Shown one piece after another: positions 35,675 to 49,645 of a stretch of 64,000 bases of DNA (the first letter of the stretch is position 1; each line of letters begins with the position of its first letter). The notes beneath the pieces are model-generated. The model worked only from the letters and a program-made list of their open reading frames with translations, was not told the origin of the DNA and did not search any database. Position numbers and translations under genes: made by a program. Source of the DNA: Portulaca oleracea (lineage: Eukaryota; Streptophyta; Magnoliopsida; Caryophyllales; Portulacaceae); assembly GCA_029582165.1 (NCBI GenBank), contig CM055870.1, positions 1,593,298 to 1,657,297 of the forward strand, given 5' to 3'.

Positions 35675-37800
35675 TTAACATGGCATCAGTAGGTTGTGCA
35701 AACTATGCGGGTATTTTTATTTTTTTTTTAATTTAGAGCAAATCAAAGGTTCATGCCAAGAAGTCTATGGGGCGGAAACTAGCCGAATTAAGCTGGCTTT
35801 AATGTTGGCAAAAGTTCAAGTTCGATAAGATTCAGACTGGTCAGTGTCAAAATTGGATGAGAACTGATGTTTAGATCTTGCTATTTTCTGGTCGGACGAT
35901 TCAAAAAGAACTAAATCCAAGTCGAAATTGGATTTAGATAATAAAAATGGGAGAAATATTGTGTCCAACATTTAGACAATATCAAAATTCGACGAAAATT
36001 CTATGACCAAATCCAATTTTATTCGGATCAGACAAAATTTTGTCAGCGCTAACTAGCTTGCCAGAAGGTTTGAATAGCTGTCTAATGCATTGTATTAGTG
36101 TAGGCTCAGATCGAGCTTAGGCACAAGTTCATGTGGAGACTAGTTGGGCCAAGCTGAGCCCTCGGCGATCTTAAACTTGACATGTATGCTTTCATTATTA
36201 GTGTACACATATATTATAATTTCCAAGTTATTTGAATAAAAGATAAATTGAGTTTTCATAAAGGATATTTGGATTTGTAAATTTCCAATTTGGATCATTA
36301 ATTCATCACATGTTACAAGTCCCGATTTTTCGATATACATGTCAATGATATGAATTTTGAAAGAGCTTGGCTCAACTCATTTCACCTTGGAGTCATTCGA
36401 GTGCACCTTGGTTTGAAATAAATTGTCTAACAAACGGGAAAACACCTTAGCTTAGGAAGAAGTTCAGTAAGGCCATTTAAATGCCAGCTTAACAGCTATG
36501 TACAATCAAAAGTCAGATAGCAACTTCTGGGTAATTTACTGCTATCACTCTACTAGCTGCTAGTAGTATCATGAAGGCACACCTTACATCAATAGGCCAA
36601 ACACATTCACCCTTCTTTTTAAGCATAGTTTGCATTTGGCAATACATTCTGTTATATCCAGAAAAGGCTTCTGGGTTGGTGGAAATAATCAAGTAACAAA
36701 CGCCACAATGATCAGAGTAAAATGTAATTAAGGAAGAATGACTTTTAGCTTATGTATTATGTACATAATAATTTCTACTAAAGCCTTGGTTCAATGGGCT
36801 TCTCTATCTGGACAAGATGCGGCAAATCTGGATTTCAAATACAAATACAAACCATGGTACGTTAGTATGTCACACACGAATTAGAAAACGTTACTTCAAC
36901 TTTAAGATCTTGAAATGCAGAGTCTCTTTCCTATCGGCTCATTGGGATGCATATTACCAGAGGACTCAGCTTCAACAGAGTACTTTCAACTGTAGCATTA
37001 AGGCATTAAAGTATTAAACACATCCATATATATGTTAATTTTAATTAGCAAGCAAGAAAATGTGTTGTGAATTCTCAAGTTTCACTTGCTTGAACAGGTC
37101 TCATTGCAAGAAGTTGTAGCAACTTCGCGTCATCCTCCCTTCACCCGCCTTGTTTTCCCTCATTAGCAGAAAGCCAAAACCACAATGTCACAGACGCAGG
37201 GAAATTTCTTTGTGCAGATGGATAATGGCTAATGATTTATGTACTTATATAAAAGTAGTATCTAAAAGTAACCAGAGTAGGATTGCAGAAGCTCCTACGA
37301 CATTCAACACAGCTCCGACAACATTCGCACCAGTACATTACTGCTGGGTAGTAGCTTTTACATAATACCACAAATTACCAGCCATTAAATTCTTTTTTTT
37401 CATCACTGCAAAAGAAATTTTTCCAACATATCTCTCTTTTCCAGAACTTCCAGCAAAATGGATAATAATTATAATGTGAAACTACTAACAGATTGATAAG
37501 CAGAATATAGATGGATCCATGGCTCACCTCTTCTGGGGTTGAAACAGTACATGCTGTCTCTGTTTCCATAGCTAGACAGTTGAATAGAACTAGCATGACG
37601 ATTTCATTCAGGCATAGTGGGTGCATCAGCATTGAACAAATCTGTGAGCATTTCACATATATGCATTAACTCAAGATAAGACACAGCTTTAGTTATTTCA
37701 TTCGTAAGTAGATCATAGTTATGTCGTACAAATACCTAAACATGGTAGTGGTAAATATAAACAAGATGAAATGAAAAAAGGGCAACAGTTCAGTGTTTAC
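35675..37800. other. Intergenic between the protease promoter and the pTAC5 3' end
   Basis: The protease promoter should lie just above 35674. 35760-36180 carries degraded AAGCTGAGCCC/ATCGAGCTTAGG text like retroelement debris. A minus-strand open frame at 37375-37656 lacks family resemblance and may be pTAC5 3' UTR. Nothing else seen. Confidence 0.45.
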
Positions 37801-40642
37801 CTAGGCAACTGCTTTGCCGTCGCATGCATCACAAACAATTGATCCAAGACCTTCACAATAGGGGCATTTCGATCCTTCTTCCACCCAGTCCAGAAACTAC
37901 ACCACATTTCTAAATGTGAGATTCAAGGCAACATAAAGAAAAATCCCACTCAGAACAACAAAATTCAAAACTCCTATAACCTGCTCCTCAACATTTGGTT
38001 CTCCTGTTCCATCGCACTCTGCAGAAGAAACGGTATAAATTTATTAGCAAAGTGTTAAAATTCAAAGGAGCTTCTATGCTCCCAAAGTAAAAGTCAATGC
38101 ATACACACGCTCAAATCCAACTTATATATATGTTTGTGGTTTAACCTAATTTCAAAAGAAGGCATACCTCTTCACTAAGCCTTTACACAAATTAGAGAAG
38201 AGCATTATCTTCCTACTCAACATCTATTAGGTGATTGTTAAATAGTTGGCAATACACTCATAGTGACAAGGATCGCTCTATATGGCCCGGTCTAGCATTC
38301 CAGGAAGAGTAATCTGGAGCCTAAATTAAACTCAATTTGTCAAAAAAGGTGGTGATCTATGGTTTAACTATGAATATTCTTTCAACCTCATTAGCAAAAA
38401 CCAAAACGGGAGAAAATACTATACCAGTATACCTAATGCTAATTTCATGTACACCACTTCAATTGAGCATAAAAGTTTAAGCTTTTGGTGATGGATTTGA
38501 AATAGCCACTTACCCATGCATAATAGGCGACCCTCTCCTCGACAAGCAGGACATTTGCTAGCAGAAACTTTGCCCGAGACTCCAGTGGCTTGTTTGTCAT
38601 TCTCCTTTCTTAATCTAGAGGGCTCTTCCCACCGATTCTCACCTAGCAGAAAGACTCTATGTTGAGATATTTCAACATCCTCTGGCCCTTTCTTCACAAC
38701 TGTTTGCTTAACTTCTCTGACTTCTGTCACCGAAGCAGTAGGCATCCCATTTGTTTTTTCCTTCAATAGAGCATTGAACAGAGTAAGACTTATAAGATGA
38801 AATTCAAAAGGAAAATGCCAACTTCCATCAACACAGCAAATGACAAACTGAATGCTAACATTCACTAGTCTGCCAGACATTTGAACTGAATATTAACCCC
38901 CTCTAACTCTCCTCACAGTCATGTTAGTATGTTACTATGATCAAGTGGTGGCTTCTACAGGATGCAACAATATAAATCGGCTAATCGATCAAATTGAAAA
39001 TTAGATTATAATCCACATAAATGGCAAATATTGTTGGGACACCGAAGCATCATACGTACTTGTTTCTTGATAATCAAATCTTCATTAGCATTCGCTGTTA
39101 CTTCAGGATTGTCAGTCGGCTGTGCTCCATACAACATATCAAGAAGCTCTGCAGTCATGATCCCATCTTCTGGTGCACCTATTGAGGCCTATAATCCCAA
39201 TAAGATCATGAGCACATGAAGTGGACAAAAATGATTATCTAATTGCGAAGAAGATGAAGATTGGCATGGATCAGTGATAGAAAAAAGGATGACTAATGCA
39301 TGCATTGGCTAATGTTTATGTTAGAGTATCCAAAATTGGGCCTTCAATCATTAGCTTAAGCTTTAGGTTGAGATGTTTTCGGTTGGTATTAGAGCTCAGG
39401 TGAGTGTCAGGTCTCCGTTCAAACTTTAGCAACCCCCCCCCCTACCCCACTATATTTACTTTCAAATCCAATGGGCTTCACATGAGGGGGTCTGTTAGAA
39501 TATAAAACCATCATTGTCCCTTCAACTGTCAGTATAAACTTTTGGTTAAGATGGTTCTACAATTTATCATATTAGCATCCAAATTCTGCTAAGAAATTGA
39601 CAAAAGTGAAGCAGCTACATGACTTACTTGCCAGGTCATAACAGCGCGCCGGGTACCATCGGAGAAAAATGAGTACTCCATATCCTCCTCACCAGAATAG
39701 AATCCTAAACTTAGCAATGCTTCCTGATTACATACACACAAAAGCAGAAGAAATGGCTGATCAAACCAACTCCAAGGACTAATTAAAACTCCGCAAATAC
39801 ATCTCAAGAGGAAGAACCTGCAATGCCCGAACATCTTCCCCTTCGGATCCCACCCTCAAACTCAAAGCGGCCTTCTTCCGGGTTTCAATGGGAGTTACAG
39901 CAGCACTGGTATCAGGAATAGGGTCATTACTTGCAGACTCAGACTCAAAGTCTTCTTCAGTGTGCTCCAACACCAATGGTTTGGGGGTCTCCTCAGAAAA
40001 CTCAGGAATTTGATTTTGGTTAGCAGTACTAGTACTGCTAGTACCAGTAGCATTGGTGCTCAGTACTTGCAGAAGGGCAGTAATTCTGCTTAGGGTTTCA
40101 GGCACAGCAGAAGAGAGATCGCCTCGATCACGAAGGCCCTCTAATTCCAATTCCAAATGCTGGATTTTCAGATTGAGATGAGAAATTTCGCGAAGGAGAG
40201 AATCACGCTCAGCATTCCAACGAGTCTCTTCCCGAAGCCATCGCTGTTCTTCTCGGAGCCAACGCTGCTCTTCTCGCAACCAACGAGACTCTTCTCTATC
40301 GTATGCTTCTCCTTCAAAATTGGCTTGTTTTGAAGTTTGAGTTACTTGGTAATGATTATGGCTACGAGGACGGATTATACTGTATCCAAACCCTAATCCA
40401 TACAAAGCAGAGAATCTGGACTTCCGACCACTACTATAGCAGTGATCGTCACTTCCTCTTCTTATTCCACCATTGCCACTACTACTAACATGAACAGGAC
40501 AATAAGACCTCCTTTGATTACAATCACGATTACAATTATAAACCAGACGTAGATTAATTGGCAGTATCACTGAAGGTGATGAATAGGAATTTGGATACGA
40601 ACATAAATTGGAGTAGCAGGTGCTTCGAATTACCATCGTCAT
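37801..40642 (-). CDS. PTAC5: pTAC5-like plastid protein with DnaJ-type zinc finger
   Basis: Six exons in minus order: 40642-39818, 39723-39628, 39188-39060, 38760-38514, 38018-37981, 37896-37801; all GT..AG with matching phase, 476 aa. The N-terminus is basic and S/Y-rich, fitting a plastid transit peptide. Residues 112-172 form a coiled coil starting with tandem WLREEQR heptads (121-141). A peptidoglycan-binding-like domain spans about 260-330 (SLRVGSEGEDVRALQEALLS, SDGTRRAVMTWQ). Four CxxC pairs (C420/423, C431/434, C456/459, C467/470) in CPACRGEGRLLC, ECDGTGEP, CPYCEGLG and CDACDGK form a DnaJ-type zinc finger without a J domain. This order matches Arabidopsis pTAC5, a component of the plastid transcriptionally active chromosome. 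A role in plastid gene expression or protein folding is inferred. Length exceeds the Arabidopsis protein as I recall it. Intron 2 contains a TRIM element. Confidence 0.9.
39319..39566 (+). mobile_element. TRIM (miniature LTR retrotransposon) in pTAC5 intron 2
   Basis: Two direct terminal repeats begin TGTTAGAGTAT (39319-39382) and TGTTAGAATAT (39493-39566). They share GGGCCTTCAATCATTAG / TGTCCCTTCAACTGTCAG and TTAGGTTGAGATG / TTTGGTTAAGATG. After the first comes TTGGTATTAGAGCTC, close to the initiator-tRNA-Met primer site TGGTATCAGAGC. Before the second comes the polypurine stretch ATGAGGGGG. The element is only about 250 bp and has no ORF, as in TRIMs. The repeats are diverged, so it is old. 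The target duplication was not resolved. Confidence 0.65.
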
Positions 40643-40687
40643 CCCCTAGATAATCCAATTTTCCACAGAGTTCGATATACACTGGCC

Positions 40688-40855
40688 CTAGAAAACAAAA
40701 TTTTCGTCAACATTTGAAACAAACCCTAAATTTATGTTCAACAAGTACAAGCTCATCAATCAAAATTGAAGACAGCATCCAACCTAGGAGCTAACCAACC
40801 AATCGTCAGAAAGATAAACAGGGAGAAAATGTGAAAGAGAGACAGATCGACTTAC
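40688..40855 (-). other. Probable intron in the pTAC5 5' leader
   Basis: On the minus strand the donor CACTC|GTAAGTCG (40855) and acceptor TTTTCTAG|GGCC (40688) frame 168 bases between a GC-richer leader exon (above 40856) and the short leader before the ATG at 40642. Confidence 0.55.
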
Positions 40856-41249
40856 GAGTGGTACGCCGGTGGCAGACGCTGCTTCGGATTCCGGGCGTCG
40901 CCGGCGGTGATTATCGGCGACGGAGGTGATGAAGAAGACAGAGGTAGTCCAGCTGGTAATTATCTTTGATGTTTGTTGATAGGGAAATGGTTCGTTGGTA
41001 TAGTTGGATATTTGGATATAGTAAACCAGTCCACTCTTTATCATCCATAAAATTGACATCTCCACACAAAAATTGGCGAAATATCTACGCATGTGTAATG
41101 CTGCAACAAAATATGATTAAATATCTAGGCAATAATTCATTTAACAATTTTTATTATATGCGTCATTTAACATTCTATTAATGATATCATTATTATTATT
41201 TATTATGTTCAATAAAACATTAAAAAAAAGATTATTGGAACTAAAGTTG

Positions 41250-41350
41250 TGTAATGGGCCACATAAAAAAAAAAAAGTTGTGTAACCGGGAGGCCCTTTT
41301 CGTACGAATATATGAAAGGGCTTGGATTTAGGTTTTGGCCCAAAAGGCCT
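41250..41350 (-). promoter_or_regulatory. Site II-like motifs upstream of pTAC5
   Basis: TGGGCC, AGGCCC, AAGGGCTTGG and TTGGCCCAAAAGGCC cluster about 200-300 bases above the leader exon. GGCCCA/TGGGCC words of this kind are frequent in promoters of plant genes for organelle and housekeeping functions. Confidence 0.4.
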
Positions 41351-43478
41351 CTCAAGGATATGGGACAAAATCTTGAAGAGAGGTGGAGGCTGAAGCTTTC
41401 TTTAATCAAGGGCTAATTCAGTATGATGAGCACCCAATTCAAAATATGTGAGCCAGCTCATTGCAAGAGAAAATGAACCTCAAAAGCTCAAGAATTCCGA
41501 CATGATAAACATGTGAAATAGAATGCACAACTCAATGTAGATTTGTCTCCACTAAAAATTTAAACTAATAATTGAAAGTCTAATAATAAATTTATAGTAA
41601 GCATGTTCTCTCGTGCAAAGTGCCCTTTTAACTTAAAATGCAAATGCCCTTCTATCCAAACAGAGAATAAGTGAATGCCTAAGTTTGTCTAGGACTCTAA
41701 GAAGGATATAAGCTAGCTTAGACTCTATCCAATCCCACCGGCCATATCCTTTTGCAATGGTACGCAATGAGCTTTATGATGATGACACTTTCTTTAAACC
41801 AAAAAGGAAAAAAAAAATACTATGTATGTGTGGCCAAGATTTGCCCTCGTATAATAATTATGACAAAAGTATGCATATTAGCTTTCATATTAAAGAGTTG
41901 ATAGTCTACTTTATCTTTCGAATTTCTCATTAAAATTTAGATCTTGGTCATGGAAGCAAAAAATATATTTTGTGTGAATGTTATATGTTTGACGAATCAT
42001 ATTTGTCATCATAAATAGTTTGATATTACTCCTTGCCCAGCTCACAACTTTTAAAACTTATCCTTAAGATCGTTAGAGCCTAATCGATGGTTATGATTAA
42101 CCTTCATTGAAAATATTAACATTAGGTTTTTCTTTTTGTTATTCCATCCTATTCTTGATGACTATCACTGTACGTGCAGATAAAATTTGAGGTAGTACAT
42201 GGGGATTTGTTTTTAGTAGTGAGTTGCATTTGAAAGTGTGGCTTGATTGAGTGGTGAAGGACACAATTATTATGAGGTTGGTTTGGTTGATAAGTAGCCA
42301 TCGCAAAAAGTCTGGCTTCCATTCATGAATTGAAACCCGCAATGGAAGGTTGTTATCTCTTCAATTCTAGCCGTTCAACTTTTGGAGCACCCTGGCCTAT
42401 GTTCTCGAACACATCCTTCCCTACATATATATTCTTTTCTTGTCTTAATTTCCACATTTCATTTTTGGTAACAACATAAACTTTAATATGGATCTCATTC
42501 CCATAGGGTTTAAAGAGATCCATATATTGTTTGTAGAACGATTAAACATTAATTTTAATTAATGATATTTACATAATTTTCTAATTAATTAATACTCCAT
42601 AATTTTTATGACATTAATACTCTAACATTACTTTCAAAATCACATAAAAACGTGTTTTTTTAAGCAGAAATAAAATGTTTTGAATATGTTTAGATGGAGT
42701 AGGCAAAAAGATGGGATGAGAAAGATTGTGTGTAGATGATGGAGGAAAAAGACAGAAGAAGTAATCCATGCGGCAAACGTTAAGCGACCCTCCACAGCTG
42801 CCATAAGACACTTCTTTCATTATCCAAACTTTTTTTTTTTTCCCTTGGTCGGGTCCCTAGTTCCCTACTCCGTGTTGTCTTTCATTTTCCTTGTCTAAGG
42901 TTCAAGTGTTCAACTTCGACTCTCTCTTACAATGATTATTAGGCAATATTTTTGGGGAGTAAAGGAAATTTATTCCCATTTTTCAGGAAAAATTTCAATA
43001 AATTTTATCAAATGCTCGCAAGAGGAGATTAATTGGTAAGGAGAGTTTGTGGTTTAAAAGTCATTGGTAATCAACATATTGTGGGGAATCACTTCAAGAG
43101 GGTTCCTAAAAAGAAAAGAAGACAATTTATTTGATTTTATCTTGAAGTGATTTGCAGTTTAATTTAGTGATTAACGTTTTGTGGATCACTTTTATCTCTA
43201 ACTGTTGGGGGTTTACTATTGTTGTTTTCGTTTGTTGTTTTGCTAATATATGTAGCATTTTTTATGCGAATTTTAATTTTTTTTATGACTTTTAACAATA
43301 AACAAATGAGATAGTATATTGATGATTTAAATTTATTATGAACAGTTTGATACCCCTTGACCTGATGACTCGTGCTTACATACATCTAAATAAGCAGGAA
43401 ATGGCTACCAAAACGTTCAATTAAGCTTTAATTTACATGCGGCACTTTAGTTCATTGACGACACCTCCTACTAATTCA

Positions 43479-43732
43479 GACCATGTTCTTTTATACAACT
43501 AGTTGGCTGCGGTGTCACAATACACCGCATTTTGACAGAACCCACCACAACATACCAATCTACCACAATTTACCACAACCCATCACAACCCACTTTTTCA
43601 CATTCACCAATACAATTTAAATTTATAAAAAACAAAACTCACCACAATCCACCACAATTCCACCACGCCCGCTACAATTTCATCACACTACACCGCGTCA
43701 TACCACAGTCAGTCATATAAAAGAACATGGCC
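43479..43732. mobile_element. Tourist/PIF-Harbinger-type MITE, copy 2
   Basis: Termini GACCATGTTCTTTTATACAA and (reverse complement of right) GGCCATGTTCTTTTATATGA, flanked by TCA at 43476-43478 and 43733-43735. Interior is many CCACAA(T/C)..CACCACAA units, the same vocabulary as copies 1, 3 and 4. Confidence 0.75.
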
Positions 43733-46385
43733 TCAGAGGATTTGGCACAAAAAACGATCATCGATTTCATTAATTTCGTGTAGTCAACGAATTCTGTCAT
43801 ACGAATTGCTGCCTTTTCAAGAAACATTAATTAAATTTTGTGGAATACAGCACTCCTTAGTTCCCCATTTGTATGAAAGTTCACAAAATGAAGCACTATT
43901 ATGGAACTGTTTATGTTTAAAACTGGTGGATGCGAGACAAATGGAAAAGATTTGGATAGGATTTGGTTACAGGCAAAGAGTTCTGAAATAGATATGGTCA
44001 GGTCAATACTCAATATTGTAAGAGCATTTAATTACAGGGTTTATTTGAGATTGGGACCAAGAATCGATCATGTGGGGTTGAGAGTATCAATTTTAAAATA
44101 AGCACACCCACGAAATTCGCCTGTCTTTGGACCGCCCCTCTCTTTATGTCTCTGGAAATAAATGGTAGCAGGAAGGAGTATTTTAAATTTTTAATGTTTC
44201 CCAACGGCAGTAACAGTAAAAACTGAAAAGGCGGCAACTTCAATTTTTAGGTTTTTGCAGTGCGGCTAACTGTACTCACTCCCACCTCTTATTTCCCGCC
44301 GCAACTTCTTGTGCACCTGCATTTACTAACCTCCATCCCATTATTCCCATATTACGCCTCAATATAGTCAATACGTTGAATTTATAATGCAAGGATGATT
44401 TGGTAAATACACTATTCATCAATTTAGAGTTTATTGGTTAAAATTTTTGAGAAAATGTTTAATTTTTTCGAGTTAACTGATTTTTTTCATGTTTTATTTT
44501 ATTTTGATTTTAGAAAATTTTTTATAGTGGACCCATAGTTTCCCATGCACAATAACCATCAAATGTTATAGATAATATAAAATTATTTTTATAACAGTAA
44601 ACATTATTGGATAGGTGAAATTTGTGAATCTGGTTCATTGACCATACTATTTTTCTTGAAAAACTTGAAACTTTGTTATTTTGAGATGCAGAGAATATTA
44701 TTTTTTGGATTAATTATTTATAGGAGTAAGATATATTCACAGCAACCATCAAATATTATAGATAATACAAGATCTAGTTTGTAATAACTAAAAATATATA
44801 AAATGCCGGTGTCACATAAAAACACATTTGTCTTAAGTTTTCATAAATATTGAAGCAATATTCATAAGAAAGTATATATAGATCATCAGAAAACTTAGGT
44901 TGCATAAGAAACAGTGTTTTTGATAGCATCCAATATTATAGTAGCTAGTACTCATTTATAGGGAACAAATGGTCATGAAATGAAATATGATACGACATAC
45001 GATATGAAAATGGTGAAACAATTAAACTAAAGTTTACGTTTGTGGATACATACATCTGCTGCACTAATGCTGTTAATTTTCCGGACCATATAAAACATTG
45101 ACTATATAATTGTATGGCATTTTATTATATGACAGCCAAAAGAAATAAATTGAAAATAAAGCTAAGATTTATTGTGGATCACCCATATAACCTCAGGAAT
45201 ATTAGTCCAGGAAGCATGGTAGAATGGATACATATTATACTTGGTCTCCCTTTCACAGGGCACTCACCTTTAATTTCTGACGTGGATTATGACCTGGAAA
45301 TCTCAGTCTTAATGACCCTTCATGCTTCCAAACGCCCTTTCTACTAATTCGTTAATTTCCACAAAACACAAAGGGAATGAACTCAATGAAGGGATATATA
45401 CAATATATTATACATGGCTTGCAATTCGAATCCAGGTTTAGAGTTTTCGGATAAAAAATGTCACTAAACTATGTAAAAATGACAAATTTGTCATTCGGAA
45501 AAAACATGCTATGAAACTGTCATTAAAATCTGTTAATTAGTATGGAAATGTCATTATTAGTTCGTGAAAGGTACTGAATAGGTGTCAATTTCAACTAAAC
45601 TTTGATTGTTGATTATTTACAAATTATAAGGATCGGAGTTACAATATAAAATTAACACCATTGTAATTTTTAGTATAATATCTTTCTAGCGGTGATAATT
45701 CCGTATTGTATCTCATTGTAATTTATGAATAATCAACTATCAAAGCTTAGTCAAATTGACACTTAATTATTTAGAGACTAAAGTAGTACTCCGTATTTAA
45801 GAGTGATATTAATTTACTAGAAAACTAAATTCTTATTTGAAATATTAATCAACAAATATTAAAATAAAGAAATTAATGACAAATGGTGGTGAGGGACTTT
45901 GTTGGTACCATGGTGGGACTTTAATTTCAATTGATGAGTGTTTGCTTTCTAGCTAGCTCATCAAAGCGTATTTAATGTATGTTGATTGGTAAGGTTGGAG
46001 TTAGGTTACATGTTATGAGTAAGTGATGACAAAGCATATGCATGGTACGATTTATATTGGTTTAGATTCGGTAGGTATGATAAAAACATACTCTATGATA
46101 TATAAAACTAATGTTTTATGTTCATATATAACATCCAATTGCAAACATGTCAAAACTCGTTTTCAAACCTCACCCATTCTCTCTTATTAATTATTATATC
46201 CCGGCTCGGATGATGTAATATACTCAAAAAAAAATATACATGGTCGTTGACCTAAGTAGACTTATTGTCATTAGATGAATACATATATACGCTTAGCATC
46301 TAAGAAAAGAAGACAAATCAAAATTGTGATCCTTACTTCATAGATATTATGAATAAGTCACTATATAATTTCCCAAGTATTGTTG

Positions 46386-46975
46386 TTGAAAGAACCCTAA
46401 AGGAGGGTTAATAGCAATATATTAGACTAAATAATACTTCTTTATTGAATAAAGCTTAAGATACAAAAAGAGATGAGGAAATTAGAGTACTCGGCAGTTT
46501 CAGGACTGTGAGGTCCTCAAAACTGCTTACAAGGTCAAAAGCTTGAATTATACTTTTGTAGGCAGACCTCACTAAGGAGGGTTACGAAAATACACTCACT
46601 AAAATAGAACCATTCTCTCTTTAGCTACACAAACATATTCTTACACTTCGATTACACTTCCTTGGAATCGATTATCCCTTTGGAGAGGACAATTCAGGGC
46701 TCTTTATAGGCGCCATCTTCATCCTCAACGGATTTCTCAATTGCTTTCCTTGCTTGTTGATTCTTGCATTTTCTTAATTGTTTTCCTTGCTTGTTGATAC
46801 TTTCCAATCTTGCATTGATTCTCAATCTTCAATTCTTTGAAAGCTTATAGACTTGTTTTTCGATTCATTATCTTCAAAAGCAAGTATATAAATCAGTATG
46901 GAATATCTCATGGAATATTCAGATATGGTAATATATATTCTCGGATACTTCCCTTTAATTTTACTCTTTCAAACG
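46386..46975 (-). mobile_element. Possible solo LTR of a Copia-like element
   Basis: Read on the minus strand it has LTR-like order: CTATAAAGAGCCC (TATA-like, near 46695-46710), then GCTTTATTCAATAAAG with a polyadenylation-like AATAAAG, then a terminal CCTCCTTTAGGGTTCTTTCAAC. TTGAAAGA and TCTTTCAA mark the approximate ends. No target duplication or internal region found, so it is tentative. Confidence 0.35.
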
Positions 46976-48371
46976 AAATCTGCTGGTGATGCTTGAGGTT
47001 CTCAGAGGAAAGGTCGTGGAGCGCATTAGGTGTGTCAACGATTTCTTCAGATATGTATGTACTCCCTAAATTGTTATATTGTAATTATACTGGCTACATA
47101 TATATAGAACTTGAATATAGATTATAGACCAATAATTAATGTCAACTATTGCTAGAATGAAACGAATAACCTAAATATGAAAGTGCATTCAATCATTCTT
47201 TCCACAACCAAATGGAATAGAACTATTGGTCCATGGTAGGCAATAATATAATGTTGTATGTAAGACTTGGGACACTTTAAGCTTTGTTTGGCCACTCAAA
47301 GGCTCACCAATTTCATCACCAACAATGACAAATCTGATCAAGAATGGAGTACTCTAAGAGAAAAGCTCGAGAAAGTTGAATCAAATTGATACTAATAAGC
47401 AAGCAAGCTGATGAGGACGCCACCATGCACTTATGTTGGCTGACTATAAAAGGCAGAAGACATGTTCCACGACATGCGCAATGCGGCTCAGTGGCTCACG
47501 CATGCATGCCACTCACAAATGTCACACTGCCGTACATATGTACTCGCATCATGATCTAACTCTCTGATTTTTTAGTGAATAGCAGAAGTCGAGTAAATTA
47601 AGATCGAGTATATTTGAATAGATTTAAGTAAAAGTATATAAAAATTTTAAAAAATAGCAAATTTAGATAAGAATAGATAAAATCCAATAACACAACACGA
47701 CCTAAGTTTATAAATACGTACATGCACGTTTTACACATATAGGATATCCTAAGTTTACCATTAGAACTACCTACCATCAATTGCCTGCCTTGTCTTGTTT
47801 TGCTCAATCCGTGGAGACTTGAGACAAATTCAAGTGCATGTCCATTGTGTAGCAAAATAATGTAGTATGTATGATACAGTTTTCTTTTTCATATAAAGTA
47901 GTGATATGATCAAGAGAAGAGAGCAAGGTGATGTACGTGTGATCACCATAGAAAAAGTCGTCTTGATCATGACATCAATTTATGTTTAATATTCTGAAAC
48001 CATGTATATTATTATAGTGAATATGAATAGTTATCAATTTATCATATTGTACATTGAAAATTTGTTTTTGATTAAATTAATGGTGAGTCAACTAGAAACA
48101 ATTATCCATATGATTATAAATATACATAAAAATTACGTACTGTCTCAATTAGGATAGATATCGAGAAGTTTCTTTAACAATTTGATTCTATAGGGAGTTT
48201 TGATATGGTACATAATTTGTACTTTATTTATATTAAGTATCTTAGTAGATTCAACAGAGAGATTGATTATTACCCGCCTTACTCAACTTGAAGTTACCTA
48301 TTTTCAATGCTCAATTTTATAATATTTTACAAAGTTTATACATTTTTTCTTTAGCCAACGTATCTTATTAA

Positions 48372-48626
48372 GACTTTTGTTCTTTTTGTACGATACGACG
48401 CGGTGCAGTGTAATACCACGATTCATCATAGTGGTCAATATTTTTCCACACTTTACTACACCATACTGCATTTTACCACAATTATTACCAATATGTATCT
48501 TCACTCCTCTCTCTACCTTTCACATTCTCTCTCATCATGTGTCATTCTATACCTAATCGCACTTTCTACAATTTCACCATATCTCACTATTTCCACACCG
48601 TACCAACCGCATAAAAGAACATACTC
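48372..48626. mobile_element. Tourist/PIF-Harbinger-type MITE, copy 3 (decayed)
   Basis: The left end GACTTTTGTTCTTTTTGTACG and right end (reverse complement) GAGTATGTTCTTTTATGCGG match the termini of copies 2 and 4. The interior has the same TACCACA/CCACAATT words. The target duplication is no longer clear (TAA against ATA). Confidence 0.55.
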
Positions 48627-49645
48627 ATATTAGTCATATATTATACATATATTAGAGAAAGTAAACTATAAACTTGATTGGTCATTACTTATTAGTTGGT
48701 AGGATGCAGTAGGTAAATAAAGGTGGGGTTTGTTCCCAAAATCCAACAGAGAGCTCCTAAATTCAGATTCACATGGATATGCCTGCAGGATAAATGGTAC
48801 GGAAAATCTAAGCATAGGAGATAATGATAGATTTGAAATGAGATTGAGAGGGCAGACCAAACTCATGGAAGCATTTAATTAAGCTACCAAAGATTGGGAC
48901 CAACCCTATCTCCCTTTCTTGCAACTTGCATATCCAACTTGCACTCTCCATCTCAATCTCAATCTCAAACAAGCACCAAAATTTACTGTAGCTAGCTGTT
49001 ACCCTTGCTTGTGTTTTTACTGTTACTATTTTGTTCCGTATGATGTTTGGTGGCTCATTGTACCTAACCTATCTAAGATGCCGCAGTTATGGTGGCTAAG
49101 ATCCTCATCTTTCAAAATCTTTAGCATGCCTTGCATTTTGGTGAAGTAAAAGTTTTTCATGTGGAAAAATTGCGGGATTGAAGGTCATGTTTGTGTTAGG
49201 CAGATAAACGGTGCTTAACTCTTGCCCTCAACTTGTAATGATTATTGGTTGATAATGTTTATATCTAAGATAGGCATCCGTAAGAAACTACCTATGTATT
49301 GGAGTTGTAAAGCAAGGATACTTAATTTTACGCAACAAAATCTGATTTTATTTGTAACAATAATTCCAAAGTCTTTGGTAAATGTCTCATATAAATTTTG
49401 TTTTTTTGGATCCGGAAAGGTTTAAATATAAAATATGTTATCTCTACAAACATCACTACTTAAAAAAAATACCATGAGGAATTATTTGAGAAAACGTTTC
49501 AATTCGTGCCTTCAAGATTAGGAGGTGGTTTCTAATGGTTGTTTTGCCTTCACTTAGAGCTTGAGATCCTACATATGTTCAATTGTTTTGGGGAATCTAT
49601 TGTTCATCAGTCATCACATGTTAGGTTTCCTTGTCAACTTCGTTA

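Noticed and set aside
37375..37656. 93-codon minus-strand frame below pTAC5
   Set aside because: pTAC5 ends normally at its fourth CxxC pair; this is more likely 3' UTR or intergenic DNA.
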